DNA of 49,413 nt from an uncultured Pelagibacteraceae bacterium (GTDB lineage Bacteria; Pseudomonadota; Alphaproteobacteria; Pelagibacterales; Pelagibacteraceae): positions 1 to 49,413 of the forward strand of contig CACEBD010000005.1 in assembly GCA_902557775.1 (NCBI GenBank). Direction: 5' to 3'. Of this stretch, positions 35,841 to 44,792 are shown in pieces. Both the position numbers and the translations under genes were made by a program. Numbering within the stretch: position 1 is the first letter of the stretch; the number at the start of each line of letters is the position of its first letter. The notes under the pieces were generated by a model, which was given only the letters and a program-made list of their open reading frames with translations, made no database searches and was not told the origin of the DNA.

Positions 35841-36917
35841 CTAAATAATACCATGATTCTTATCAGGTTTTATTCTATTTTTATCATTATCGAATAAATA
35901 TAACTTATTTTTTGGGAAGTAAATTGTAATATCTTTATCTGTTATATTATTAGTGCTTTTAATTCTAATTTCCTTATCATTCAAATGCGAATATATAATT
36001 TTTTCTGATCCCAAATTTTCAATAAGATCAACATTAATTTTAACAGAAAATTCACTTTTTTTTTCTAAAGAAATGTCTTCTGGTCTTATACCTAAATAAA
36101 GACCATTTTCAAAATTAAAATTTTCAATTTTAATTTCATTATTGAATAATCTGAATGTATCTTTGTTTATGATATCTTCAGTATCAACTTTAAAAATATT
36201 CATTTTTGGGTTTCCAATAAATTCAGCGACAAAAATATTATTTGGATTATTGTAAATATCATCAGGTGTTCCAGTTTGTTCAATTTTTCCTTTGTTCATA
36301 ATTACAATTTTATCAGCTAATGTCATAGCCTCAATTTGATCGTGGGTTACATAAACAATGTTACTCTTGAGTTTTTTATGTAGTTTTGAAATTTCAACTC
36401 TCATTTCTGATCTTAGGGCAGCATCTAGATTAGAAAGAGGCTCATCGAATAAAAATAATTTAGGATTTCTAGTTATAGCTCTTCCAATAGCAACTCTTTG
36501 TCTTTGACCTCCAGAGAGTTCCCTTGGTCTCCTATCTAAAAGTTCCTCGATTTTTAAGATTTTTGCAGCTTCAATTACTTTATTTTTAATATCATTTTTT
36601 GAAATTTTTTCTGATTTAAGACCAAAAGAAATGTTTTCGAAAACACTCATGTGAGGATACAAAGCGTACGATTGGAAAACCATTGCAATTTGTCTTTTTG
36701 ATGGAAGTAAATCATTTAATAGATTATTTTCTAAATGTATTTTCCCATTATCTATTTTTTCTAACCCAGCTATCATTCTGAGCAGTGTTGATTTTCCGCA
36801 ACCAGATGGACCCAACAATACTAAAAATTTTCCTTTTTCAACCTCTAGGTTAAATTTACTAATTACATTGTTTTTATCGAAAGATTTATCAATATCTTCA
36901 AATTTTAAAAAAGTCAT
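35841..36917 (-). CDS. Carbohydrate ABC importer ATPase (UgpC/MalK type)
   Basis: 358-aa CUT1-type ATPase. Walker A GPSGCGKST, Q-loop VFQSYALYPHMS, signature LSGGQRQR, Walker B LFLFDEPLSNLD and switch histidine in VTHDQIEAMTLAD are all canonical. The C-terminal TOBE region contains LYLGIRPEDISLE. It is divergent from the binding protein gene at 37038 across 120 bases, which together with permeases there makes one split transporter locus. Confidence 0.9.
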   Translation of the reverse strand: MTFLKFEDIDKSFDKNNVISKFNLEVEKGKFLVLLGPSGCGKSTLLRMIAGLEKIDNGKIHLENNLLNDLLPSKRQIAMVFQSYALYPHMSVFENISFGLKSEKISKNDIKNKVIEAAKILKIEELLDRRPRELSGGQRQRVAIGRAITRNPKLFLFDEPLSNLDAALRSEMRVEISKLHKKLKSNIVYVTHDQIEAMTLADKIVIMNKGKIEQTGTPDDIYNNPNNIFVAEFIGNPKMNIFKVDTEDIINKDTFRLFNNEIKIENFNFENGLYLGIRPEDISLEKKSEFSVKINVDLIENLGSEKIIYSHLNDKEIRIKSTNNITDKDITIYFPKNKLYLFDNDKNRIKPDKNHGII

Positions 36918-37026
36918 ATTATAGCAAATTCACAATCTTTTAATTTTATCAAACCTAGTATGCATTTTAATCATAGATAACTTCAATATCTTATTGTTAA
37001 ACTTAAATCATTATTTAAATAATTAA

Positions 37027-37033
37027 TAGGAGG
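37027..37033 (+). promoter_or_regulatory. Strong ribosome binding site of the sugar-type binding protein
   Basis: TAGGAGG lies 4 bases before the ATG at 37038, the best Shine-Dalgarno sequence I saw in the window. The 120-base divergent gap also holds the 14-base AT palindrome ATTATTTAAATAAT (37010-37023), of uncertain meaning. Confidence 0.7.
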
Positions 37034-37037
37034 AAAA

Positions 37038-38360
37038 ATGAGAAAATTAATAGCCATCATTTTTGCTTTGACTTTTTTAACGTCTAATAGTTTTGCCGAT
37101 ATTACTTTTTGGACTACAGAAGTTCAACCAGCAAGAATGGAAAAACAAATGGAAATGGCTAAATCATTTGAGTCCAAAACTGGAATTAAAGTTGAAGTTA
37201 TACCGGTAGAGGAGAAAGATTTAGGATCAAGAGCTACTGCAGCCGCAGCCGCAGGGAACCTTCCAGATGTAATTTATCACACACTTCAATATGTTTTACC
37301 TTGGGCAGAAGCTGGCATACTCGATGTAAATGCCAATAACGATGTTGTTAAAAGTTTAGGTAAAAAAACTTTTGCTCCAGGAGCATTGAACATGGCAAAA
37401 AAGGGTGGGAAAATTGCTGCAGTGCCAGTTGACGGCTGGACACAAATGGTAGTTTATAGAAAAGACTTATTTAAACAAGCAGGTCTAGAACCACCGACTA
37501 GTTATGAAAATATTACAAAAGCAGTAAAAGTTTTTTCAGGTGGAGATATGTTTGGATTTGTAGCTGCAACTAAAACTGATGAAAACTTTATGAGTCAAGT
37601 TCTTGAACATGTTCTTTTAGCAAATGGTGTTAACTTTGTTAAAAAGGGTGGAACAAAAAAACAAGGAAAAGCTCTTAAAAACTCTTTAGAGTTTTATAAA
37701 GTTATAGCTAAAGCGAGTCCTCCAGGAGAATTATTCTGGAAACAATCAAGAGAGCTATACTTTGCCGGCAAAACACCAATGATAATTTGGTCACCGTTTA
37801 TAATGGATGAATTAGCAGGACTAAGAGATTCAGCTCCACCAACAATAAACAGCGATCCAACATCACCTGAGCTTGCTTCTAAAACTGGTTTCATAACGAA
37901 TTTTAGTGGACCAAATAATAAGAAAGGCGCTGCATGGGCAGATGTAAGATATTTTGGTATTACAGCTGATGCAGATACTGACGAAGCTAAAAAATTTGTT
38001 GAGTATTCTATGGACGAAGGTTACACAAGTACGTTAGCTATCGCTCCTGAGGGTAAATTTCCAGTAAGAAGAGGAAATTCTTCAGATCCAGCTGCGTTTA
38101 CAAAAGCTTGGAGTAAATTACCAGTTGGTGTAGATAGAAAAAAACCATTAACCGAACTTTATTCACCTGATGTAATAAATAACATTGTTGCAGGATTAGA
38201 TACCGCAAATAGATGGGGTGTAAAAGAAGGTGAACTTTCAAGAGCATCGAAAATAATCAATGCTCAATTCTTGAATAGAATTACAAGAGAATACATTGAT
38301 GACCAAATAACTGTTGATGAGGCGGTTAAAAAAATTAACGCAGAATTAGCAAAATTCTAG
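37038..38360 (+). CDS. Carbohydrate-type ABC binding protein
   Basis: 440-aa periplasmic binding protein of the CUT1/UgpB-MalE type with a signal peptide (about 1-20, ending NSFA). Family segments include VIPVEEKDLGSRATAAAAAGNLPDV-like text spread over residues 54-80, and VPVDGWTQMVVYRKDLF. The C terminus has helical repeats typical of the family. Neighbouring permeases, an ATPase and a GH63-like hydrolase indicate a glycoside or glycosylated solute as ligand; the exact ligand is not readable. A perfect 16-bp hairpin follows. Confidence 0.88.
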   Translation: MRKLIAIIFALTFLTSNSFADITFWTTEVQPARMEKQMEMAKSFESKTGIKVEVIPVEEKDLGSRATAAAAAGNLPDVIYHTLQYVLPWAEAGILDVNANNDVVKSLGKKTFAPGALNMAKKGGKIAAVPVDGWTQMVVYRKDLFKQAGLEPPTSYENITKAVKVFSGGDMFGFVAATKTDENFMSQVLEHVLLANGVNFVKKGGTKKQGKALKNSLEFYKVIAKASPPGELFWKQSRELYFAGKTPMIIWSPFIMDELAGLRDSAPPTINSDPTSPELASKTGFITNFSGPNNKKGAAWADVRYFGITADADTDEAKKFVEYSMDEGYTSTLAIAPEGKFPVRRGNSSDPAAFTKAWSKLPVGVDRKKPLTELYSPDVINNIVAGLDTANRWGVKEGELSRASKIINAQFLNRITREYIDDQITVDEAVKKINAELAKF

Positions 38361-38372
38361 CAAATTTATTTC

Positions 38373-38407
38373 TTAAAAGCGGATAATAGGTTATTATCCG
38401 CTTTTAA
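38373..38407 (+). repeat. Perfect 16-bp hairpin abutting the permease start
   Basis: TTAAAAGCGGATAATA (38373-38388), loop GGT, TATTATCCGCTTTTAA (38392-38407). All 16 pairs are canonical, and the next base is the A of the permease ATG. Only four T residues lie in the 3' arm, so it is a poor terminator; it may shield the 3' end of the binding-protein mRNA or attenuate translation of the permease. Confidence 0.8.
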
Positions 38408-39667
38408 ATGAGTTCCACATTATCAAAAATAGAAAAAAAGACCGCATATACACTTCTTTTACCTGCTGTATGCCTGGTATTTGCAATAATTTTATTTCCA
38501 ATTTTTGCAAACGTCTGGATTAGTTTTAAAGAAGTTGGACTTAAAGATATAAGAATTCCCGAACCTAGGGCAAAAAAAATTGTAAAAAATATACAAGAAA
38601 GCAAATCTGAATTAAAAATTATCTATAAATTAAGAAATAGCTCTTTAATCCAAGATATCAGCGAAGTTAGTTTTTCAGATAAATTACCAAAAAATGTTGA
38701 ACCAGTTAATTTGGACAAAAGATGTGAATTTAAGTCACAAAAAGTTAAATGTTTTTTTGGAAATTGGGAGGCAGGCTATCGTGAAAATTTCGAAATTTTT
38801 GTAAAAGATGTGAATAACAATGTTATTAACAGTAAATATGTTAAATCTAATAAACCAGATTTGAATGGAAAATCAAATAACATTTTATTAACTACAGATT
38901 TTACTCTCAAAAATTTTAAAAACGTTTTTATTAATAACAATTTTTTTGAGCTTTTAATGACGACTTTTTACTTTACTTTTTTTGGAACACTTGGAGCTAT
39001 TTTACTTGGCATATTCGCTGCTCAACTTGTAAACCAAAAATTTTATGGAAGAACTTTTATGCGAAGTATACTGCTTTTCCCCTATGTAGGACCTGTGGTA
39101 GCTTTGGCTTATACTTGGACTTTACTCTTAGATCCTAATAGCGGTACAATAAATTCCCTATTAGTTAATTATGGTGTGATCGAAAAACCTATAAATTTAC
39201 TTGGACAAAAGTATTTGATTATTAATATTTTAGGATTTGAGTTGAAACTTAGATTAGCATTAACGACAGTGATATTTTTTGAGATATGGCGATATTTTCC
39301 TTTAGCTTTTTTATTTATATTAGCCAGACTACAAGCTATTCCAAAGGATCTTTATGAGGCTGCGGATGTAGATGGTGCTGGGCCATTTAGAAAATTCTTT
39401 TATATTACTCTTCCACAAATTACAGCGATTTTATCAATATTATTCATGATTAGATTTATTTGGAACTTTAATAAATTTGAAGATATATTTTTATTAACAG
39501 GCGGTGCTTCGGGTACTTTAACCTTACCAATAAGTGTGTATCAACAAGGATTTGCAATATCAAATATTGGAATGGGCTCAGCAGTTTCAATAGTAATCGT
39601 ATTATTATTAATAACTTTTATGATTATTTATTTTAAATTAATTGGAAAAAAGGCAAATGAAATTTAA
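38408..39667 (+). CDS. Carbohydrate ABC permease with inserted Ig/DUF11-like domain
   Basis: 419-aa permease, much longer than the usual 290-310. Helix 1 is at about 13-38, then a periplasmic insert of about 130 residues, then the regular permease helices from about 178 with the coupling loop PKDLYEAADVDGAGPFRKFFYITLPQI. The insert contains a DUF11-like pattern (FSDKLPKNVEP, then C106 and C115 flanking KSQKVK, then FFGNWEAG and ENFEIFVKD). The start codon directly abuts a hairpin, leaving no ribosome site. A MalF-like role in docking the binding protein is inferred. Confidence 0.87.
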   Translation: MSSTLSKIEKKTAYTLLLPAVCLVFAIILFPIFANVWISFKEVGLKDIRIPEPRAKKIVKNIQESKSELKIIYKLRNSSLIQDISEVSFSDKLPKNVEPVNLDKRCEFKSQKVKCFFGNWEAGYRENFEIFVKDVNNNVINSKYVKSNKPDLNGKSNNILLTTDFTLKNFKNVFINNNFFELLMTTFYFTFFGTLGAILLGIFAAQLVNQKFYGRTFMRSILLFPYVGPVVALAYTWTLLLDPNSGTINSLLVNYGVIEKPINLLGQKYLIINILGFELKLRLALTTVIFFEIWRYFPLAFLFILARLQAIPKDLYEAADVDGAGPFRKFFYITLPQITAILSILFMIRFIWNFNKFEDIFLLTGGASGTLTLPISVYQQGFAISNIGMGSAVSIVIVLLLITFMIIYFKLIGKKANEI

Positions 39668-40850
39668 ATCTTTAATAATAACTTTACTTGCATCATCAAT
39701 TTTTCTTACATTAATAATTTGCATATGGAAAATATTGGCAACTTTGCAAGGTTTAAGTTTTACAAATCTTAACTTTAATCTAAATTTACTATTATCACTC
39801 GGATTAGTTACAACTAGTTTATTTATTGGAAAAAAATTTAATCATAACTTAAAAATTTTTATATTATCCTTATCATTTACAATTTTATATACATTTTTAA
39901 ATGAAAACTCCCCTATGTGGTTTTCAGTAGGTATTTTTTTACTAATTTTATTTTTTACAAATAAATTGAAAAAATATGATTTAAAATATTTAAATCAGGA
40001 TTTTATATCTGAAAAAATTTTGTTTGAGTTTTTATCTTTATTTGCAATTGTATTTTTTGCATTAGTTATATTGTTTCCATTTTACATAATGTTTGTTACT
40101 AGCTTTAAAACGCAAACAGCTTTATTAATCAACCCGATTGATTTAAGTATTGATTTTTCAAAAAATATTTTTGAGATATTTAAATCTTACTTTGTTATTT
40201 TCAAAACATATGATTTTGGTAGATATATTATTACGAGCTCTTATGTATCAGTTGGAACTGTTTTAATAACTTTATTATTTGCAATCCCCGCAGCGTATGC
40301 TGTTGCAAGATTAAATTTCATTGGTAAGACCTTTCTTTCAACATCAATATTAATAATTTATATGTTTCCAGCAATAGTATTAGTAATTCCTTTATACACT
40401 GTTTTTAGTCAACTAGGTTTGAGGAATTCTGTGGAAGGACTACTAATAGTTTACACAGCAACAACTTTACCAGTAGCCATCTATATGCTTCAGGGATACT
40501 TCAAAAGCATACCTAAAGAAGTTGAAGAGGCGGGACTTATAGATGGACAAAATTGGTTTGGAATAATAATTAAAATAATAATTCCTCTCAGTTTACCTGC
40601 TATCGCTTCAGTATCGTTATATGTATTTATGATAGCTTGGAATGAATTTTTATTTTCCCTTATGTTTTTGGACAATCCAAAAACATTCACATTATCTAGA
40701 GCAATAAATCATTTAACTGGTGATGCTGAAACACCAAGGCAATATCTAATGGCTGGATCTGTGGTAGTTACTTTACCAATACTTTTAATTTTCATATATT
40801 TTGAAAAATATTTAGTTAGCGGTTTAACAGCTGGAAGTGTTAAAGGATAA
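39657..40850 (+). CDS. Carbohydrate ABC permease (MalG type, extended N terminus)
   Basis: 397-aa permease. I chose the ATG at 39657 (MKFKSLIITLL), preceded by GGAAAAAAGG, over an ATG five codons earlier. The first 120 residues hold about four extra helices not present in ordinary MalG proteins (about 280 aa). The core domain begins near VILFPFYIMFVTSFKT, with coupling loop PKEVEEAGLIDGQNWFGIIIKIIIPLSLP. It overlaps the first permease by 11 bases and the GH63-like gene by one base (TAATG). Confidence 0.88.
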   Translation: MKFKSLIITLLASSIFLTLIICIWKILATLQGLSFTNLNFNLNLLLSLGLVTTSLFIGKKFNHNLKIFILSLSFTILYTFLNENSPMWFSVGIFLLILFFTNKLKKYDLKYLNQDFISEKILFEFLSLFAIVFFALVILFPFYIMFVTSFKTQTALLINPIDLSIDFSKNIFEIFKSYFVIFKTYDFGRYIITSSYVSVGTVLITLLFAIPAAYAVARLNFIGKTFLSTSILIIYMFPAIVLVIPLYTVFSQLGLRNSVEGLLIVYTATTLPVAIYMLQGYFKSIPKEVEEAGLIDGQNWFGIIIKIIIPLSLPAIASVSLYVFMIAWNEFLFSLMFLDNPKTFTLSRAINHLTGDAETPRQYLMAGSVVVTLPILLIFIYFEKYLVSGLTAGSVKG

Positions 40851-42112
40851 TGAATAACTCAATTAAAGAAGCAAAGAGAACCTTAATAAATAACAGAAGA
40901 CTAAATTACACTTTACCCACTAATACTAAACTTTATCCAGCCCAATGGAATTGGGACTCGGCTTTTATTGCACTAGGATATTCTAATTTCAATTTAGACT
41001 ATTCATTTAAAGAACTTGAAACTCTGATTTCAGGTCAATGGGATGACGGAATGATACCACACATTCTTTTCCACATTAAAGATTTAAATTATACTCCTAA
41101 CTATAAAGCTTGGAAATGTGGTAAAAAAGTTCCCTCATCTGGAATAACTCAACCACCGATCTTGACAAGTATTTTAAGGATAATTTTTGAGAGACAAAAG
41201 TTTTCAAAAAAAGAAATAAAAAAATATAAACCTTTAATTTTAAAGATTAAAAGATATTTAGAATGGTTTATTAGATACAGAGATCCTAAACGTACTGGAT
41301 TAATTTCTATACTTCACCCATGGGAAAGTGGTTATGATAATTCTCCTTTGTGGGACAAACCGATGAGTAAGATCAAAACAGAGATGAATCTTAATTATAA
41401 GAGAAAGGATAATAAAATTGTGAACAAAAGCCAAAGACCTTTGAAAATTGATTATGATAGATATGTAACTATTAAAAATCATTTAAAGGAAATGAATTAT
41501 GATCCCAAAAAACTTTATTTCAAATCAAAATTTAATGTTGTAGATGTTGGATTTAATTCGCTTTTTCTAAAAGCTTTAAAAGATATGGATTTTTTACTCA
41601 GATGTATAGATAAACGAAATTCTTCCATAAAAAAATATATTCTTTTAAATGAGAGTAAACTTATAAAATTATTTAATTCAAAAAAAATGACATTTAAGAA
41701 TAAAGATATAAGAAATAATAGTTTAGTAGCTATACCTTCAATTACTAATTTTTTTATGCTATTTGCTGATCTAAATAATAATTCAATTAATAAATTATTA
41801 ATAAAAAGTTTAAAAAAATATAATAAAAATGATAAATATCTTTTTCCTTCAATAAATTCTAAACATAAATCATTCGAAGAAAAACGTTACTGGAGAGGGC
41901 CGGTATGGATTAATTGTAATTGGATTATATATCAAGGTTTAAAAAATAAAGATAAGAAGTTCGCAGAAACAATAAGAAAAAATACCTTGAATTTAGTCGA
42001 AAAAAAAAAATTTCGAGAATATTACAGTTGTAAGTCAGGTTTAGGAATGGGTGCTAAAAATTTTTCTTGGACTGCTGCCTTATACCTAGATTTTAAACTT
42101 AATAGTCAATAA
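40850..42112 (+). CDS. GH63-like glycoside hydrolase (mannosyl/glucosylglycerate type)
   Basis: 420-aa (alpha/alpha)6-barrel hydrolase without signal peptide, hence cytoplasmic. Segments YPAQWNWDSAFIALGY, SGQWDDGMIPHILFH and HPWESGYDNSPLWD match mannosylglycerate/glucosylglycerate hydrolases of family GH63. Candidate acid and base are D163 (ESGYDNSP) and E390 (FREYYS, followed by GLGAKNFSWTAALYLD). It is translationally coupled to the importer permease, so it probably cleaves what that importer brings in, releasing a hexose. A trehalase-like or other alpha-glycosidase specificity is possible. Confidence 0.75.
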   Translation: MNNSIKEAKRTLINNRRLNYTLPTNTKLYPAQWNWDSAFIALGYSNFNLDYSFKELETLISGQWDDGMIPHILFHIKDLNYTPNYKAWKCGKKVPSSGITQPPILTSILRIIFERQKFSKKEIKKYKPLILKIKRYLEWFIRYRDPKRTGLISILHPWESGYDNSPLWDKPMSKIKTEMNLNYKRKDNKIVNKSQRPLKIDYDRYVTIKNHLKEMNYDPKKLYFKSKFNVVDVGFNSLFLKALKDMDFLLRCIDKRNSSIKKYILLNESKLIKLFNSKKMTFKNKDIRNNSLVAIPSITNFFMLFADLNNNSINKLLIKSLKKYNKNDKYLFPSINSKHKSFEEKRYWRGPVWINCNWIIYQGLKNKDKKFAETIRKNTLNLVEKKKFREYYSCKSGLGMGAKNFSWTAALYLDFKLNSQ

Positions 42113-42143
42113 AATCTGATATATATCTATAGATATCAAAAAA

Positions 42144-44792
42144 ATGGAATTTAAAAAATATAATCATAGTAAAGTAGAAAAAAAAATCTCGGATTTTTGG
42201 ATTAAAAAAGGTTTATTCAAACCAAAAAAGAACAAATTAAATAAAAAATTTTCTATAGTAATTCCTCCACCTAATGTAACTGGTAGATTACATATGGGAC
42301 ATGCCCTTAACAATAGTCTACAAGATGTTTTAGTTAGATTTAATAGAATGAAAGGCCTTGAAACACTATGGCAACCAGGCACAGACCATGCTGGAATCGC
42401 AACACAAGCAGTTGTTGAAAATAACCTTTTAAAGGAAGGAATTAAAAAAGATGATTTAGGTAGAGAAAAATTTATTAAAAAAATATGGGACTGGAAAGAG
42501 GAATCTGGCGGAATAATTTTAGATCAACTTAAGAAATTAGGTTGTTCGTGTGACTGGTCAAGAGAGAGGTTCACCATGGACAAGGATCTTTCTAAAGCAG
42601 TAATTAAAGTTTTTGTTGATCTTTATAAAAATAAGCTAATTTATAAGGATAAAAAATTAGTCAACTGGGATACTAAACTTCAAACTGCTATTTCTGACTT
42701 GGAAGTAAACCAAAAAGATGTTCAATCTCAATTGTATTATATTGATTATACGATAGAAAACTCAGATCAAAAAATCACTATCGCCACCACCAGACCAGAA
42801 ACAATGATTGGAGATACCGCAGTTGCTGTAAATCCAAAGGATGAAAGATATGTTAATTTAGTTGGAAAAAATGTTCTTATTCCAATTGTTAATAGGACTG
42901 TCAAAATTATTTCTGACAATTACGCTGATCCTGAACAAGGTTCGGGAGCAGTAAAAATTACACCAGCACATGATTTTAATGACTATGAGGTAGGTAAAAG
43001 AAATAAATTACAAATAATTAATATTTTTGAAGAAAACGGTAAAATAAACAAAAATGGGATTAAAGAGTTTCAAGGTTTAGACAGATTTGAAGCAAGAAAA
43101 CTTATAATTAAAAAATTAAAGGACAAAGGTTCTCTTGTAAAAATCGAAAATATTAAAAATAAAGTTCCATATGGAGATAGATCAAACACTATAATTGAAC
43201 CTCTCTTAACAGAGCAATGGTTTGTTGATGCCAAAAAATTATCCAAAAAACCAATTAAGATAGTTAAAGAGGGCCTAACTACTTTTTTTCCAAGCAACTG
43301 GTCAAAAACATTTTTTCAATGGATGAATGATATTGAGCCTTGGTGTATATCTCGGCAGATTTGGTGGGGTCATAGAATACCTGCTTGGTATGATGAAAAT
43401 GGAAATATTTTTGTAGCTGAAAGCGAAAAAGAAGCAGTAAAACTAGCGAAGAAAAAAAATAAAAATAAACAATTTAAATTAAGACAGGAAACAGATGTTT
43501 TAGATACTTGGTTTTCATCAGCTCTATGGCCTTTTGCGACTCTTGGATGGCCAAACAAAACTGAAGAACTTAATAAATTTTATCCAACTTCTGTCCTTGT
43601 TACTGGTTTTGATATAATTTTCTTTTGGGTAGCAAGGATGTTGATGATGGGAAATTATTTTAAAAAAAATACACCTTTTCATAAAGTATATGTTCATGCC
43701 TTGGTAAGAGATGAAAAGGGGCAAAAAATGTCAAAGTCAAAAGGTAACGTAATCGATCCATTAGATTTAATAAATAAATATGGAGCAGATAGTTTAAGGT
43801 TTACTTTAATTTCGATGGCTTCCCCAGGACGAGATGTAAAATTATCAAAAGATAGAGTTACTGGAAATAGAAACTTTATAACAAAAATTTGGAGCGCAAA
43901 TAATTTTTTAAAACTTAATGATTGCAAATTAGATAAAAAGATAAATTTGACCTCAATTAAACTTCCAATAAACCATTGGATTTACAACGAATTTATAAAA
44001 ACACAAAATTTAATCACGAAAAACATTGAAATATTTAGATTTGATGAAGCTGCTAGATATGCTTATCAATTTGTTTGGCATTCTTATTGCGATTGGTATT
44101 TAGAGTTTTTAAAACCCATTTTTAATTCAAAAAATAAAAGTGAAATTAAAGAAGCTAAAGCTTTCTCATCATTTATGATGGCAAATATTCTTAGAATTCT
44201 TCATCCTTTTATCCCTTTTTTCACTGAGAACTTGTGGTCTTTAAATGCTTATAAAAAAATTTTCAATAATTATTTAATCAGTTCCAGTTGGCCAGATTTT
44301 AAGATAATAAATAAATTTAGCAAAAATCAAAATAATATAAATGATTTAATTGAAATAATTTCTAATATTAGATCTACTAAAGCAGAGTTAAAAATTACTC
44401 CAAAATTATATTGTGACATATTTTTTGATAATAAATCTGGGAAATTAAAGAAATTGGTAAATAAAAATATAAATTTGATAAAACAGGTTGGTAGAGTAAA
44501 TAATGTCCTTACAACAAAGATAAAAGATAAAAATTCAATAGATATCTTAGTTCTTAAGGAAAAACTCTCATTAAATTTTAATGAGGATGTAAATTTAGAG
44601 TCTCAAAAAGAGAGAATTTTACAAAAAATTGAGGTAATTAATAAAAAAATAACTAGTTTAAATAATAAGCTTAAAAATAAGGCTTATGTGACAAATGCAC
44701 CTAAAGAAATAGTACAAAATGATAAAAATTTAGTTAAAGAATTAACTATTGAAGATGGAAAATTAAGAAGTATTGTGTCTAGTATTAATTAA
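42144..44792 (+). CDS. valS: Valyl-tRNA synthetase
   Basis: 882-aa class I synthetase. The HIGH motif is HMGH (50-53, within PPPNVTGRLHMGHALN) and KMSKS is at 528-532. The editing domain contains TTRPETMIGDTAVAVNP. The C-terminal region is the usual valine-enzyme coiled coil (about 815-880), rich in Lys and Asn. Length is normal for a compact alphaproteobacterial ValS. The ilvD start follows the stop with no gap, linking valine charging with valine synthesis. Confidence 0.97.
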   Translation: MEFKKYNHSKVEKKISDFWIKKGLFKPKKNKLNKKFSIVIPPPNVTGRLHMGHALNNSLQDVLVRFNRMKGLETLWQPGTDHAGIATQAVVENNLLKEGIKKDDLGREKFIKKIWDWKEESGGIILDQLKKLGCSCDWSRERFTMDKDLSKAVIKVFVDLYKNKLIYKDKKLVNWDTKLQTAISDLEVNQKDVQSQLYYIDYTIENSDQKITIATTRPETMIGDTAVAVNPKDERYVNLVGKNVLIPIVNRTVKIISDNYADPEQGSGAVKITPAHDFNDYEVGKRNKLQIINIFEENGKINKNGIKEFQGLDRFEARKLIIKKLKDKGSLVKIENIKNKVPYGDRSNTIIEPLLTEQWFVDAKKLSKKPIKIVKEGLTTFFPSNWSKTFFQWMNDIEPWCISRQIWWGHRIPAWYDENGNIFVAESEKEAVKLAKKKNKNKQFKLRQETDVLDTWFSSALWPFATLGWPNKTEELNKFYPTSVLVTGFDIIFFWVARMLMMGNYFKKNTPFHKVYVHALVRDEKGQKMSKSKGNVIDPLDLINKYGADSLRFTLISMASPGRDVKLSKDRVTGNRNFITKIWSANNFLKLNDCKLDKKINLTSIKLPINHWIYNEFIKTQNLITKNIEIFRFDEAARYAYQFVWHSYCDWYLEFLKPIFNSKNKSEIKEAKAFSSFMMANILRILHPFIPFFTENLWSLNAYKKIFNNYLISSSWPDFKIINKFSKNQNNINDLIEIISNIRSTKAELKITPKLYCDIFFDNKSGKLKKLVNKNINLIKQVGRVNNVLTTKIKDKNSIDILVLKEKLSLNFNEDVNLESQKERILQKIEVINKKITSLNNKLKNKAYVTNAPKEIVQNDKNLVKELTIEDGKLRSIVSSIN

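Noticed and set aside
37010-37023. 14-base palindrome ATTATTTAAATAAT as an operator
   Set aside because: Made only of A and T in an AT-rich gap, so chance occurrence is quite likely; mentioned only in passing.
42116-42137. Repeat TGATAT...ATATCA upstream of valS as a T-box or leader element
   Set aside because: Only short A/T palindromes within 31 bases between genes; no T-box features or terminator.
43070-43927. Several antisense frames within valS
   Set aside because: They lie wholly within a clear synthetase gene, show no ribosome sites and no recognisable domain.
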